NCBI RefSeq assembly: GCF_003634775.1
Contig: NZ_RBXB01000002.1
Span: forward strand, 1-64,000
DNA: 64,000 nucleotides
Source of the DNA: Chryseobacterium defluvii
GTDB lineage: Bacteria > Bacteroidota > Bacteroidia > Flavobacteriales > Weeksellaceae
Reading direction: 5' to 3'
The position numbers and the translations under genes are program-made. This document shows positions 16,033 to 25,328 of the stretch, piece by piece. Under the pieces are notes generated by a model, which was given only the letters and a program-made list of their open reading frames with translations, searched no databases and was not told where the DNA came from. Position 1 is the first letter of the stretch; each line of letters begins with the position of its first letter.

Positions 16033-16066
16033 TCAAAGGCTTCCCTAGGAAGCCTTTGATTTTTTA
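16033..16066 (+). terminator. Terminator of the tRNA operon
   Basis: 12-bp perfect stem (TCAAAGGCTTCC / GGAAGCCTTTGA) with CTA loop, followed by six or seven T. Confidence 0.93.
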
Positions 16067-16107
16067 TGTATGATATTACAGGATTTTTTAAAACTCCTTT
16101 TGCAATA

Positions 16108-16138
16108 AATAAGCGTTGCTTGAAAAGCAACGCTTATT
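16108..16138. terminator. Terminator of panC
   Basis: 14-bp perfect stem (16108-16121 with 16125-16138) and a 3-nt loop, 32 bp beyond the panC stop. The T-tract on the minus strand is short. Confidence 0.75.
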
Positions 16139-16169
16139 ATTTTATAAAATATCTTATTGCAGGATTTTG

Positions 16170-17018
16170 CTAGTCCAAATGCATATTGTCAATTAACCTT
16201 ACCCCGTCTACCACAACCACAATAAAGGCTCTGTATTGTTTATCCGTATAAAAAAAGTCAGTTTCTTTTAAAGTGGCTTCATCGGCAATCAGGAAATACT
16301 CCAGTTTCATCCCTTGCTGATGATCAAAAATATCAGTCACTCTGTTTTTGATTTCGGGAATGGTAACCACTCGGAACCAGTCATTCACCTTTTTTAAGGT
16401 TTCATAAATAATTTTTGAGGCTTCCCTTCTGTCCTCATGCAACCTTTGATTTCTGGAACTTAATGCAAGGCCATTCTCAGCCCTGTAAATAGGAACTCCT
16501 TTTATTTTTATAGGAAGCTTCTTTTTTTCGACCATTTTTTTGATAATTGCTAATTGTTGAAAATCTTTCTCTCCAAAATAAGCATTATCCGGCTTTACCT
16601 GTCTGAAAAGCTCTTCCACAACCGTTCCTACACCGTCAAAATGCCCTGGTCGGGATTTTCCTTCCATCTCATCTTCCAATCCGTCGAAATCATAATGCTG
16701 GCTTACGGCTTTTTCAGGGTAAATATCATGTACTTCCGGTATGTAAACAGCATCTACCAGTCCGGAATTTTTCAGAATCAAAATATCACGGTCTATATTG
16801 CGGGGATATTTCTCCAAGTCTTCCGGGTTATTGAACTGGGTTGGATTGACGAAAATTGAGGAAACAACAAGGTCATTTTCTTCCCTAGCTGCTTCATACA
16901 GAGATAAATGCCCGTTATGCAGCGCACCCATGGTAGGTGCAAAACCTATTTTCTTCCCCATTTCCTTTTGTCTTTCAACAAAATCCTGAAGAGTCTTTTT
17001 ACTTTTTAGAACTTCCAT
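16170..17018 (-). CDS. panC: Pantoate--beta-alanine ligase
   Basis: 282 residues, standard length. ATP-dependent joining of pantoate and beta-alanine to pantothenate, the precursor of coenzyme A. Nucleotidyl-transferase HxGH motif in 'APTMGALHNGHLSL'; 'FVNPTQFN' and 'GEKDFQQL' bind pantoate and ATP; 'LALSSRNQRL' is the KMSKS-like loop. Cytoplasmic. It diverges from the starch-synthase-like gene with a 170-bp shared upstream region containing a -7 box for each direction. panD/panB are not in this window. Confidence 0.95.
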   Translation of the reverse strand: MEVLKSKKTLQDFVERQKEMGKKIGFAPTMGALHNGHLSLYEAAREENDLVVSSIFVNPTQFNNPEDLEKYPRNIDRDILILKNSGLVDAVYIPEVHDIYPEKAVSQHYDFDGLEDEMEGKSRPGHFDGVGTVVEELFRQVKPDNAYFGEKDFQQLAIIKKMVEKKKLPIKIKGVPIYRAENGLALSSRNQRLHEDRREASKIIYETLKKVNDWFRVVTIPEIKNRVTDIFDHQQGMKLEYFLIADEATLKETDFFYTDKQYRAFIVVVVDGVRLIDNMHLD

Positions 17019-17038
17019 AGTTTATTGTAATAGCAATT

Positions 17039-17046
17039 CAAAAATA
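17039..17046 (-). promoter_or_regulatory. -7 promoter box of panC
   Basis: Minus-strand TATTTTTG, an exact TAnnTTTG match 20 nt before the panC start; a TTTTA about 17 nt upstream may be the -33 element. Confidence 0.55.
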
Positions 17047-17142
17047 CTAAAAATATCATATAATAAAATGTGTTTTTGATAATTTGAAAAAGGGAATTAT
17101 CGTAAAAAAATGTTAATTAAAATAATGTTGGATGTTTTTTTG

Positions 17143-17150
17143 TAATTTTG
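17143..17150 (+). promoter_or_regulatory. -7 promoter box of the starch-synthase-like/DUF4270/glmS unit
   Basis: TAATTTTGCAC, exact TAnnTTTG (17143-17150) with the common CA extension, 38 nt before ATG 17189. No clear -33 element. Confidence 0.6.
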
Positions 17151-17188
17151 CACATTAAAGCATTTTTACAAAAATTAGATAGAAGTTT

Positions 17189-17959
17189 ATGCCGAATCAA
17201 AAAATACTGTACATTACTACAGAAATGTATCCATATCAAGAAGACACAAATATGGCTGCAGTGGTAAACAAAATGGCACTTAAGATGCACAATGAAGGCA
17301 ATGATGTAAGAGTTTTTATGCCAAGATTTGGACAAATAAGTGAAAGAAAATTCCAGCTTCATGAGGTGATCCGCCTTTCAGGAATGAACATTATTATCAA
17401 CGATCTGGATCAGCCCTTAATTATTAAGGTAGCCTCTCTTCCCGGAGAAAGACTTCAGGTGTATTTTATAGACAACGAAGAATATTTCAAAAGAAAACAA
17501 TACTATTTTGATGATGAAGGAAATCCTTTCGAAGATAATGACGAAAGAGCGATTTTCTTTGCGAGAGGAGTTATTGAAACGATTAAGAAGCTTAATTGGG
17601 TTCCGGATGTTATTCATTTGAACGGATGGATGTCTTCTTTTGTCCCGATTTACCTTAAAACATATTATGAATCCGATACTTATTTTAAAGATGCCAAGAT
17701 TGTTCTTTCCCTATATAATGAGAAAGATGTTGCCTTGGACAGCAAGATAAGTGAAAAACTACAGTTTGATAATATTTCAGGATTAAAAGCGTTAGATAAC
17801 CCGAGTATTCAGAGTTTCGTTATCGAAAGTATGAAGTATGTGGACGTAGTAGTGAAAGGAGACGAATTTTTAGACGGAGATCTGGATCAGGCATTTAATG
17901 AAACAACCACCTCGAAATCGGAATATCTGGACATTGATTCTATAAACCAACTTTATTAA
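17189..17959 (+). CDS. Glycogen/starch synthase-like N-terminal domain protein
   Basis: 256 residues equal to only the first (GT5) Rossmann domain of glycogen synthase: 'ILYITTEMYPYQEDTNMAAV', 'DVRVFMPRFGQI', 'DVIHLNGWMSSFVPIYL'. The nucleotide-sugar-binding C-terminal half is absent, and the usual KxGG donor-loop motif is replaced, so catalysis as a full synthase is doubtful. Its constant company with DUF4270, glmS and gld genes in flavobacteria (from memory) hints at a cell-surface or sugar-sensing role. It starts divergently from panC and runs 11 nt into the DUF4270 gene. Confidence 0.82.
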   Translation: MPNQKILYITTEMYPYQEDTNMAAVVNKMALKMHNEGNDVRVFMPRFGQISERKFQLHEVIRLSGMNIIINDLDQPLIIKVASLPGERLQVYFIDNEEYFKRKQYYFDDEGNPFEDNDERAIFFARGVIETIKKLNWVPDVIHLNGWMSSFVPIYLKTYYESDTYFKDAKIVLSLYNEKDVALDSKISEKLQFDNISGLKALDNPSIQSFVIESMKYVDVVVKGDEFLDGDLDQAFNETTTSKSEYLDIDSINQLY

Positions 17960-17970
17960 AAAACACCTTA

Positions 17971-19524
17971 ATGACTTATACTATTAAAAGAACTTTCGCC
18001 ATACTTTTTTTGGCGATTTTTGGAAGTGTATTGCTTTATAATTGTGAACCGGACCCGGATTCCTTAGGAGAGCAGTTATTTTTAAATGGAGCAGCGGAGG
18101 GTAAAGAAACTTCTTATGATCTGATTGCATATAATATTAATAATAACGACAGTATCAGAAGTGATGCCGCCAAATTAGGCGTAGCGGTTGTAGGAGCTTT
18201 CAAAGAAGGACAGTTTGGGATGCAGAGAGGTTCTTATTTTACTCAGTTGAGATTGTCTACCTATGATCCTGATTTCGGAGCTAATGCAGCAGTAGACTCA
18301 GTGGTGCTGGTAATTAAGCCCACCTATGCTTCGGATACTGTTAAAACGAGTACGGATGAAAACTATGTTCATCCTGACGGAAGTGTGGCTGCAAAGAAAG
18401 TAGTGAATACTTATCCGGTAAATAAATATGGCAAAGCTAAAATTAATGGTGCGGTTCCCCAATTTACAGTTAAAGTAAATGAAGTAACAGAATTCTTGAA
18501 AGCGTCAACCGATATTGCGTATTCCAATACCAATTATGCTGTTGGCCAGGAAATCGGTTCAAAAGTGTTCAATGGAAATGTAAGCTCAGTAGCTATTACT
18601 AAAGATTCGGATAATTCATCCATATTCACTTCGCCTGTAGGTTTCAGAATTCCTTTATCTGCAAGTTTTTTCAAAACCAAAATCATAGATTTCAAAGGGA
18701 AACCTGAGCTTAAGGATGTTTCTAACTTCATCAGGCATTTCAAAGGCCTTAAAGTTTCTGTATTGGAAGATGACGGATATTTATTCCAATTCTCTCCGAA
18801 CGATATGGAACTAATTATGTATTATAAATATGATAAAACTGAGAACGGTACAACAACAAGACCGCAGACTACTTATACATTTGCCTTAGGAGCAGGAAAT
18901 GCCCATATCGGACATTATGAATATGACAGGGCTGGAGCTGCATTCCAATCTTATGTTGCCGGCAATACTACAACAGGAGATCTTAAACTTTTTGCACAAG
19001 GAATGGGAGGTCCTTCTATTGGAATTAAATTCAAAAAAGAAGAGATTGATAAGCTGAAAGAGCTATATCAAAATGAAAAAGCTGCAATTATCAGCGCTAA
19101 AATCAGAATTTATACAGATCCGGACAACTGGAATAATAAATATGCAAAGCCATCCAATTTTATTTTTGTACAAAAAGATAAAGATAGCAATGGTAAAGAA
19201 ACAACCAATTTCACTACGGACTTGCTCAGTCTGGCGGGTTCAGTAAATTTTGCAATGTTCAGATCATATGATTTGGATAAGAACCCTGCTTATTATGACT
19301 TTACAGTTACAAAATCGGTTAAAGATATTGTAGAAGGAGGTACAGATTATACTCATAAATATTTTAAAATTGATTTAGGAAGCTTCCTGACCACTACGAC
19401 GGGAGCATTGGCAGGATATCAATATACATCAAGAAACTTTGCAAGAGACAGAGCTGTTTTTGTAGGCTCTGACCCCAATAATGCGAAAAAAATTCAACTA
19501 AAGATTACTTACGGTAAAAAATAA
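17971..19524 (+). CDS. DUF4270 exported lipoprotein
   Basis: 517 residues. N-terminal hydrophobic segment ending L-Y-N-C26 is a probable lipobox. The rest is beta-rich and repetitive in style: 'RGSYFTQLRLSTYDPDFGANAAVDSVVLVI', characteristic of DUF4270. Function unknown in the family; location is probably the outer membrane or periplasm. It is preceded by the starch-synthase-like gene (11 nt) and followed by glmS (19 nt), so likely one operon feeding into the gld cluster. Confidence 0.85.
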   Translation: MTYTIKRTFAILFLAIFGSVLLYNCEPDPDSLGEQLFLNGAAEGKETSYDLIAYNINNNDSIRSDAAKLGVAVVGAFKEGQFGMQRGSYFTQLRLSTYDPDFGANAAVDSVVLVIKPTYASDTVKTSTDENYVHPDGSVAAKKVVNTYPVNKYGKAKINGAVPQFTVKVNEVTEFLKASTDIAYSNTNYAVGQEIGSKVFNGNVSSVAITKDSDNSSIFTSPVGFRIPLSASFFKTKIIDFKGKPELKDVSNFIRHFKGLKVSVLEDDGYLFQFSPNDMELIMYYKYDKTENGTTTRPQTTYTFALGAGNAHIGHYEYDRAGAAFQSYVAGNTTTGDLKLFAQGMGGPSIGIKFKKEEIDKLKELYQNEKAAIISAKIRIYTDPDNWNNKYAKPSNFIFVQKDKDSNGKETTNFTTDLLSLAGSVNFAMFRSYDLDKNPAYYDFTVTKSVKDIVEGGTDYTHKYFKIDLGSFLTTTTGALAGYQYTSRNFARDRAVFVGSDPNNAKKIQLKITYGKK

Positions 19525-19543
19525 TTAAAAACACGGATTACAT

Positions 19544-21397
19544 ATGTGTGGAATTGTAGGATATACAGGATTTCAAGACGCGTACGACATAGTTATCAAC
19601 GGTCTTAGAAGATTAGAATATAGAGGTTATGATAGTGCAGGAATTGTCTTGGAAGATGCCAATAATAAATTTGAGGTGGAGAAGACGAAAGGAAAAGTGG
19701 ATGACCTTGTTGATATTTCAGAAAAACTTAAAGGAATCGCTAAAATTGGAATGGGACATACCCGTTGGGCTACCCACGGTGTACCAAGTGACAGAAACTC
19801 CCACCCGCATTTATCCAATAATGGAAAAATAGCAATTGTTCACAATGGTATTATTGAAAACTATGATACTATTAAAACAATGCTTACTGAAAAAGGATTT
19901 ACTTTTAAATCAGAAACAGATACGGAAGTATTGGTAAACCTGATCCAGTATTTCATGGATTTAAACCCTGAGACCGATTTCCCAACGGCAGTAAGATATG
20001 CTTTGAATGAAGTTTATGGTGCTTACGCTATTACGGTAATGCACGAAGATCATCCGGGAGTTTTGGTGGTAGGAAGATTGGGGTCGCCATTAGCTATAGG
20101 AATTGGTGAAAAAGAATATTTCATTGCTTCGGATGCATCTCCTTTTGTGGAATTTACCAAAGAGGCAATATATCTTGAAGAAGGTCATATGGCAACAATT
20201 TCATTGGAAAAAGGAGTCGATATCAGAACCATTAATGATAATTCCAAAATTGAACCTGAAATTCAGGAATTAAAATTAAGCTTAGAGCAAATAGAAAAAG
20301 GAGGTTATGAACATTTCATGTTAAAAGAAATCTTCGAACAGCCAAAATCTATTCACGATACAATGAGAGGAAGACTTCTTGTAGAGGAGGGAATCATTAA
20401 AATGGCAGGGATCTGGGATCATGTGGAACGATTCAAAAATGCCAACAGAATTATCATTATCGCTTGCGGAACTTCATGGCATGCAGGTCTTATCGGGGAA
20501 TATCTTATTGAAGAATATGCAAGAATACCTGTGGAAGTAGAATATGCGTCCGAATTTAGATACAGAAATCCTATCATTACGGATAAAGATGTGGTGATTG
20601 CCATTTCTCAATCCGGGGAAACTGCAGATACCATGGCCGCTTTGAAATTGGCTAAAGAAAAAGGAGCATTCATCTATGGTATATGTAATGTGGTGGATTC
20701 GTCAATAGCAAGAATTACAGACGCGGGATCTTATACTCACGCCGGACCGGAAATCGGGGTTGCTTCAACAAAAGCATTTACAGCTCAATTAACCATCCTT
20801 ACTCTTATTGCATTTAAATTAGGAAAGCATAATGGGAATTTGGGGAATGCGGATTTCATGAGCCTGATTTCGGAACTAGATGCGATCCCTAAGAAAATCG
20901 AGGAGGTTTTAAATACTACTCATGAATTGGTGCAGAATATTGCAAAGGACTTCATTAATGCTACCAATTTCCTTTATTTAGGAAGAGGATATAATTATCC
21001 TGCCGCATTGGAAGGAGCTTTAAAACTGAAAGAAATCTCTTATATCCACGCAGAAGGTTACCCTGCAGCAGAAATGAAGCATGGTCCTATTGCTTTAATT
21101 GATGAAAACATGCCTATTGTGATTATTGCTCCTAAAAAAGGACACTATGATAAAATTGTCAGCAACGTTCAGGAAATTAAAGCCAGAAAAGGGAAAGTTA
21201 TTGCTGTAGTGAATAAAGGAGATCAGCAGGTAAGCGCAATGGCAGATTACGTGATTGAAATTCCTGAAACTTCAGAATGTTTCTCGCCAATTGTTGCATC
21301 AGTACCTCTGCAGCTACTTGCTTATTACATTGCTGTATATAGAGGAGCTAATGTAGACCAGCCAAGAAACTTGGCAAAATCTGTAACCGTGGAATAA
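19544..21397 (+). CDS. glmS: Glutamine--fructose-6-phosphate aminotransferase
   Basis: 617 residues. Makes glucosamine-6-phosphate, the first step to UDP-GlcNAc for wall and LPS. Class II amidotransferase with catalytic Cys2 ('MCGIVGYTGF'), 'GHTRWATHG' and the 'HNGIIENY' block; linker; two SIS sugar-isomerase domains ('ACGTSWHAGL', 'ISQSGETADT', 'GRGYNYPAALEGALKLKEIS'); C-terminal 'PRNLAKSVTVE' signature. Only 19 nt separate it from DUF4270, leaving no room for a glmS ribozyme. The gld genes follow after a 109-bp gap. Confidence 0.96.
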   Translation: MCGIVGYTGFQDAYDIVINGLRRLEYRGYDSAGIVLEDANNKFEVEKTKGKVDDLVDISEKLKGIAKIGMGHTRWATHGVPSDRNSHPHLSNNGKIAIVHNGIIENYDTIKTMLTEKGFTFKSETDTEVLVNLIQYFMDLNPETDFPTAVRYALNEVYGAYAITVMHEDHPGVLVVGRLGSPLAIGIGEKEYFIASDASPFVEFTKEAIYLEEGHMATISLEKGVDIRTINDNSKIEPEIQELKLSLEQIEKGGYEHFMLKEIFEQPKSIHDTMRGRLLVEEGIIKMAGIWDHVERFKNANRIIIIACGTSWHAGLIGEYLIEEYARIPVEVEYASEFRYRNPIITDKDVVIAISQSGETADTMAALKLAKEKGAFIYGICNVVDSSIARITDAGSYTHAGPEIGVASTKAFTAQLTILTLIAFKLGKHNGNLGNADFMSLISELDAIPKKIEEVLNTTHELVQNIAKDFINATNFLYLGRGYNYPAALEGALKLKEISYIHAEGYPAAEMKHGPIALIDENMPIVIIAPKKGHYDKIVSNVQEIKARKGKVIAVVNKGDQQVSAMADYVIEIPETSECFSPIVASVPLQLLAYYIAVYRGANVDQPRNLAKSVTVE

Positions 21398-21506
21398 AAA
21401 ATTGCTTGTAAATAAAATAAATTTAGATTTCTTCCGTTATTTCAAAAAAAATCTTAAAAGTTTCTTAAAAAAATTATATATTTACGGCTTAATTATAAAA
21501 ATTAAC

Positions 21507-22925
21507 ATGAAAAGGATATTTCTTTTATTATTGTCTGCGTCAGTAGCATCGGTATCTTGTTCAGGTGGTGGAACTTCTTCGGTTGGGAAGCCCGGAACAA
21601 AAGGAGAATTGATACCAAGAGAAAAAACAAAATCGTTTGTTGCGGAAAGACCCTATGGTATGGTTGCGATTCCTGCAGGATCATTTATTGCAGGTCTGGC
21701 AGATCAGGATCCAACCAGTACTCCTGAGAAAGCAGCATTGAAAACAGTGACTGTTTCTTCTTTCTTCATGGATGAAGCAGAAACTACTAATGCAGAATAC
21801 AGGGTATTTATCAACTATGTAAGAGATTCTATTGCTAGAACCCTTCTTGCTGAAGCTGCCGGAGAAGGTGGTGAAGGTGGAGGCAGAGGTGCAAGCATAG
21901 GAGATTATGCATACCTTGCTCAAAAAGAAGAAAATTTAACACCATATCAGGAATATTTAGAAGGACAGGGAGGCCGTGAAGATGGTGGATATGATCCTAC
22001 CAAAAGATTAGATTGGAAAATTCCTTTGCATTGGAATACAACCAAATACCCGGACGTAGAATATGCGGAAGTTTTGGAATCTATGTATTTACCTGCTTCT
22101 TCAAGAATCAGAAATGAAAGAATCTTAGATGTTAGTAAGTTGAAATATACATACAGATGGGAAGATATGGACGCGGCAATTGCTGATAACGAAAGAGGAG
22201 TAAACTATCTTAAAAGTGAAAGCATTGCGATCTATCCTGATACAACCGTTTGGGTAAAAGATTTCCACTTTGCTTATAACGAGCCTTTATTTGAACAATA
22301 TTTCTGGCATAAAGCCTATAAAGATTATCCTGTTGTTGGGGTAACCTGGGATCAGGCAAGAGCTTACTGTAACTTCAGATCTAAATTAAAATCTGATTAC
22401 AACGAAAGCTTAAAAAGAAGAAAACAAAGACCATTGCAGTTCCGTCTTCCTACAGAAATTGAATGGGAATACGCTGCAAGAGGTGGAATGGAAAATGCTA
22501 CTTATCCTTGGGGTGGTCCATATTTATTGGATGACAGAGGTTGCTACCTGGCTAACTTCAAACCTAAGAGAGGTAACTATATGGAAGATGATAAAAAAGG
22601 TACTTATACATATACAGCTCCAGTAAAGAAATTTAAGAAAAATGGATTTGGATTATTTGATATGGCTGGAAACGTTTCTGAATGGACCCTATCTGCGTAT
22701 AACAATTCTTCATATGGATTCTCTTCTACATTAAACCCATCTACTAAAGATAAAGTTGATACTAAAAAATCGGTAAGAGGTGGTTCTTGGAAAGACGTAG
22801 GCTATATGCTTATGACAGGTGCAAGAGATTGGGAGAGAAAAGACTCTGCAAGAAGTTATATCGGATTTAGAACTGTACAGGATATCCCTGAAGCTGCTGT
22901 TAAACCAAAGAGAGTTAACAGATAA
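21507..22925 (+). CDS. gldK: T9SS/gliding ring lipoprotein GldK
   Basis: 472 residues from ATG 21507; the upstream in-frame TTG at 21402 would place an untypical 35-residue extension ahead of the signal peptide. Lipobox S-V-S-C18. GldK (PorK) forms, with GldN, the outer-membrane-associated ring of the type IX secretion system. It has the FGE-sulfatase fold ('MVAIPAGSFIAG', 'RLPTEIEWEYAARGG', 'FGLFDMAGNVSEWT', 'SVRGGSWKDVGY'), but the catalytic cysteine pair is absent, as expected for a structural member. A possible weak -7 box (TATATTTA) lies near 21477. The order K-L-M-N with short gaps indicates one operon. Confidence 0.95.
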   Translation: MKRIFLLLLSASVASVSCSGGGTSSVGKPGTKGELIPREKTKSFVAERPYGMVAIPAGSFIAGLADQDPTSTPEKAALKTVTVSSFFMDEAETTNAEYRVFINYVRDSIARTLLAEAAGEGGEGGGRGASIGDYAYLAQKEENLTPYQEYLEGQGGREDGGYDPTKRLDWKIPLHWNTTKYPDVEYAEVLESMYLPASSRIRNERILDVSKLKYTYRWEDMDAAIADNERGVNYLKSESIAIYPDTTVWVKDFHFAYNEPLFEQYFWHKAYKDYPVVGVTWDQARAYCNFRSKLKSDYNESLKRRKQRPLQFRLPTEIEWEYAARGGMENATYPWGGPYLLDDRGCYLANFKPKRGNYMEDDKKGTYTYTAPVKKFKKNGFGLFDMAGNVSEWTLSAYNNSSYGFSSTLNPSTKDKVDTKKSVRGGSWKDVGYMLMTGARDWERKDSARSYIGFRTVQDIPEAAVKPKRVNR

Positions 22926-22987
22926 TCAACCAATCAAAAATTATTTTTCAATAACAATTTTATTTAACATTAAAAAAAACTAAATAT

Positions 22988-23680
22988 ATGTTTAAGACTA
23001 AAGATGCTTGGATGAATTTCTTCTATTCGTTCGGTGCTGCAATTGTAATTCTTGGAGCTTGGCTTAAAATTACTCACATTACCTTGGGACCCATTAATGG
23101 TAACATGGCTCTTACAGTAGGGCTTATTACTGAAGCAATTATTTTCATTATTTTCGCCTTTGACCCGCCAAAATCTGAAGAGTCTTATGCTTGGGAAAAT
23201 GTATATCCAGAACTATTAGATAAACATGCCAACCCAAACCCATTACATTCTAATGTATCTTCTAAAAATAATATCGATCATTTTGCTGAATTAGAAAATT
23301 CTCTTTCCGGTAAATTAGATCAGATGCTTAAAGATGCAAAATTAGATGTTCAATTATTCGAAAGTCTAAGAACAGGTATCAATAAATTTTCAAGTTCTGT
23401 TGACCAGATCAACCAAACCGTTGACGTTTCTGCTTCCACACATAAATATAATGAGCAGTTAAATAAAGCTGCCCAACACATGGAAAGTATGAATGCTTTA
23501 TATGCAATTCAGATAGAAAATGGTAAGAGACAATCTGAATTTGCTAATAAATATGTTGCAGATATGCAGAAGTCTGCTGAACATTCAGAGAAATTCAATC
23601 AAGAGTTACAAGGTTTAACATCTAATTTGAACAACTTAAACAGAGTGTATGGTGGTATGCTAACTGCAATGAAGTCTTAA
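22988..23680 (+). CDS. gldL: T9SS/gliding motor protein GldL
   Basis: 230 residues. Two N-terminal transmembrane helices (about 11-27 and 40-58) and a long cytoplasmic coiled coil. GldL with GldM forms the proton-driven inner-membrane motor that powers T9SS and gliding. Residues at positions I recall as important in Flavobacterium johnsoniae GldL are present here at the same numbers: K27 ('AWLKITH') and E49 ('GLITEAIIF'). Sits 62 nt after gldK and 50 nt before gldM. Confidence 0.95.
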   Translation: MFKTKDAWMNFFYSFGAAIVILGAWLKITHITLGPINGNMALTVGLITEAIIFIIFAFDPPKSEESYAWENVYPELLDKHANPNPLHSNVSSKNNIDHFAELENSLSGKLDQMLKDAKLDVQLFESLRTGINKFSSSVDQINQTVDVSASTHKYNEQLNKAAQHMESMNALYAIQIENGKRQSEFANKYVADMQKSAEHSEKFNQELQGLTSNLNNLNRVYGGMLTAMKS

Positions 23681-23730
23681 TTCCAAACCATTTCTAAATT
23701 TAACTACTTAATCAAACAAAAGAAAAGAGA

Positions 23731-25305
23731 ATGGCACAAGGAAAACAGACTCCACGTCAGAAGATGATCAACCTAATGTATTTGGTGTTCATCGCTATGA
23801 TGGCCCTAAATATTGATGCAGAGATCATCAGATCATATTATGACTCTACGAGAGCACTTAATGAAACAAGAACTTTAACCGAAAGAAAAAACGAGAAGAT
23901 TTTCGAAAAGACCCTTGAGGCAAAAGCGCAACAAGTACCAGATACTTATGCGAAGCCTTGGGCAGATTATCAAATTCTTAGGAATAAAATCAATGTTTTA
24001 GTTGCTCATGCTGAAAAAATAAAGACCCAATTAAAGAAAGAAACTGAATTTAAAGACGGTATTGATGTAAGTGAGAATTTTGCTGCACTTAACAACAATG
24101 AGCCAACTACTGATTATTTCTTTAATGAAGGTGACGAAAACTCTCCTTCAAAGAGAGCAGATGAATTGAAATCTAAAATTGATGATGTAAGAAATTATAT
24201 TAATGCAACTTTTGGAAACAATCCTCAGCTTCAGGATTTAGTGGACAGAGCAAACAAGTCTCTTATCGCTGAATATCCTAAAGGAAAATCTCCAAATGAG
24301 AAAACTTGGTTCCAGAATAAATTTTATCATCAGCCGTTAATCGCTGCGATTTCAAACCTGGAGATTATCCAGAATGATGCTAGAAATGTTCAGTCAGATG
24401 CATTGGCATTAATGTTACAAGAAAAAGTAGATGCAAGCATTAAATTCAGCAGCTATGAGCCAATTGTTTCCGGACCGGTTGATATCCAGGCTGGAGAACA
24501 AGCTGAAGTTAAAGTAATGTTAGGTACTTATTCTAATAGTGATAAGATCAGAATCAGTGGAGTTAGCAGACAAGAAAATGGAAAAGGTATTATTCCGATT
24601 TCAGGAAGCGGTGCAGAAGGACCTCGTACTTTAAATGGTACTATTACATTAACAGATGCTTCAGGAAAACCACAAAGTTTCCCGTGGACGCATACTTATA
24701 ACGTAATTGCAGGACCACAGTTAGTAAAACTTCAGAAAGGATTACTATTATCTGCTGATAAGATGAATGTAATGTATAGAGGACTTGAGAACCCGGTTTC
24801 AGGATCAATCTTAGGTGCTGATAATGCTAAACTATCATTGTCTGCTCCGGGAGCTTCTGTAAGAAATACTGGTCCTGGAAAATGGATTGTTAAACCTTCA
24901 ACAGGTAATGTTGTTAAGTTGACTTTATCAGGAGTTGATCCTACGGGTAAATCAATTTCTCAGGTATTTGAGTATAGAATTAAAAATGTACCTCCACCAC
25001 AAGGTCAAATGAGAGGGAAAAATGTATTATCAATGCCTGCTACTTCAGTACCTAACCAGTCTGTACAAGCTGCAATCCCTGACTTTGATTTCCCTGTGAC
25101 ATTTAATGTAACTGGATTTATGGTTAAAGTTCCGGGTAGAGCAGGTCTATTGATCTCTGGAAATACATTAGGTGAAGCTGCAGGATTAACGAAAAATCTA
25201 AGAACAGGAGACGTGGTTTATATCTATGATATTAAAGCTACAGCTACTGGACTTGATGGTCAGATTGTTAAAAATATATCTCCAATTGTTATTAATATAC
25301 AATAA
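23731..25305 (+). CDS. gldM: T9SS/gliding motor shaft protein GldM
   Basis: 524 residues. A short cytoplasmic N-terminus ('MAQGKQTPRQK') and one transmembrane helix (about 12-29, 'MINLMYLVFIAMMALNI') lead into a long periplasmic part of stacked domains, first helical (30-220), then Ig-like beta domains. GldM dimers span the periplasm and transmit rotation from GldL to the GldK/GldN ring. Length and start agree with the family. Gap to gldN is 23 nt. Confidence 0.95.
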   Translation: MAQGKQTPRQKMINLMYLVFIAMMALNIDAEIIRSYYDSTRALNETRTLTERKNEKIFEKTLEAKAQQVPDTYAKPWADYQILRNKINVLVAHAEKIKTQLKKETEFKDGIDVSENFAALNNNEPTTDYFFNEGDENSPSKRADELKSKIDDVRNYINATFGNNPQLQDLVDRANKSLIAEYPKGKSPNEKTWFQNKFYHQPLIAAISNLEIIQNDARNVQSDALALMLQEKVDASIKFSSYEPIVSGPVDIQAGEQAEVKVMLGTYSNSDKIRISGVSRQENGKGIIPISGSGAEGPRTLNGTITLTDASGKPQSFPWTHTYNVIAGPQLVKLQKGLLLSADKMNVMYRGLENPVSGSILGADNAKLSLSAPGASVRNTGPGKWIVKPSTGNVVKLTLSGVDPTGKSISQVFEYRIKNVPPPQGQMRGKNVLSMPATSVPNQSVQAAIPDFDFPVTFNVTGFMVKVPGRAGLLISGNTLGEAAGLTKNLRTGDVVYIYDIKATATGLDGQIVKNISPIVINIQ

Positions 25306-25328
25306 GATTTAAAATTTAAAATTACATT

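Noticed and set aside
19400-19544. glmS ribozyme or riboswitch before glmS
   Set aside because: Only 19 nt separate glmS from the DUF4270 stop, and no fitting structure can be placed without using coding DNA.
21402-21506. N-terminal extension of GldK from TTG 21402
   Set aside because: It would put 35 residues before a perfect lipoprotein signal peptide that begins at ATG 21507.
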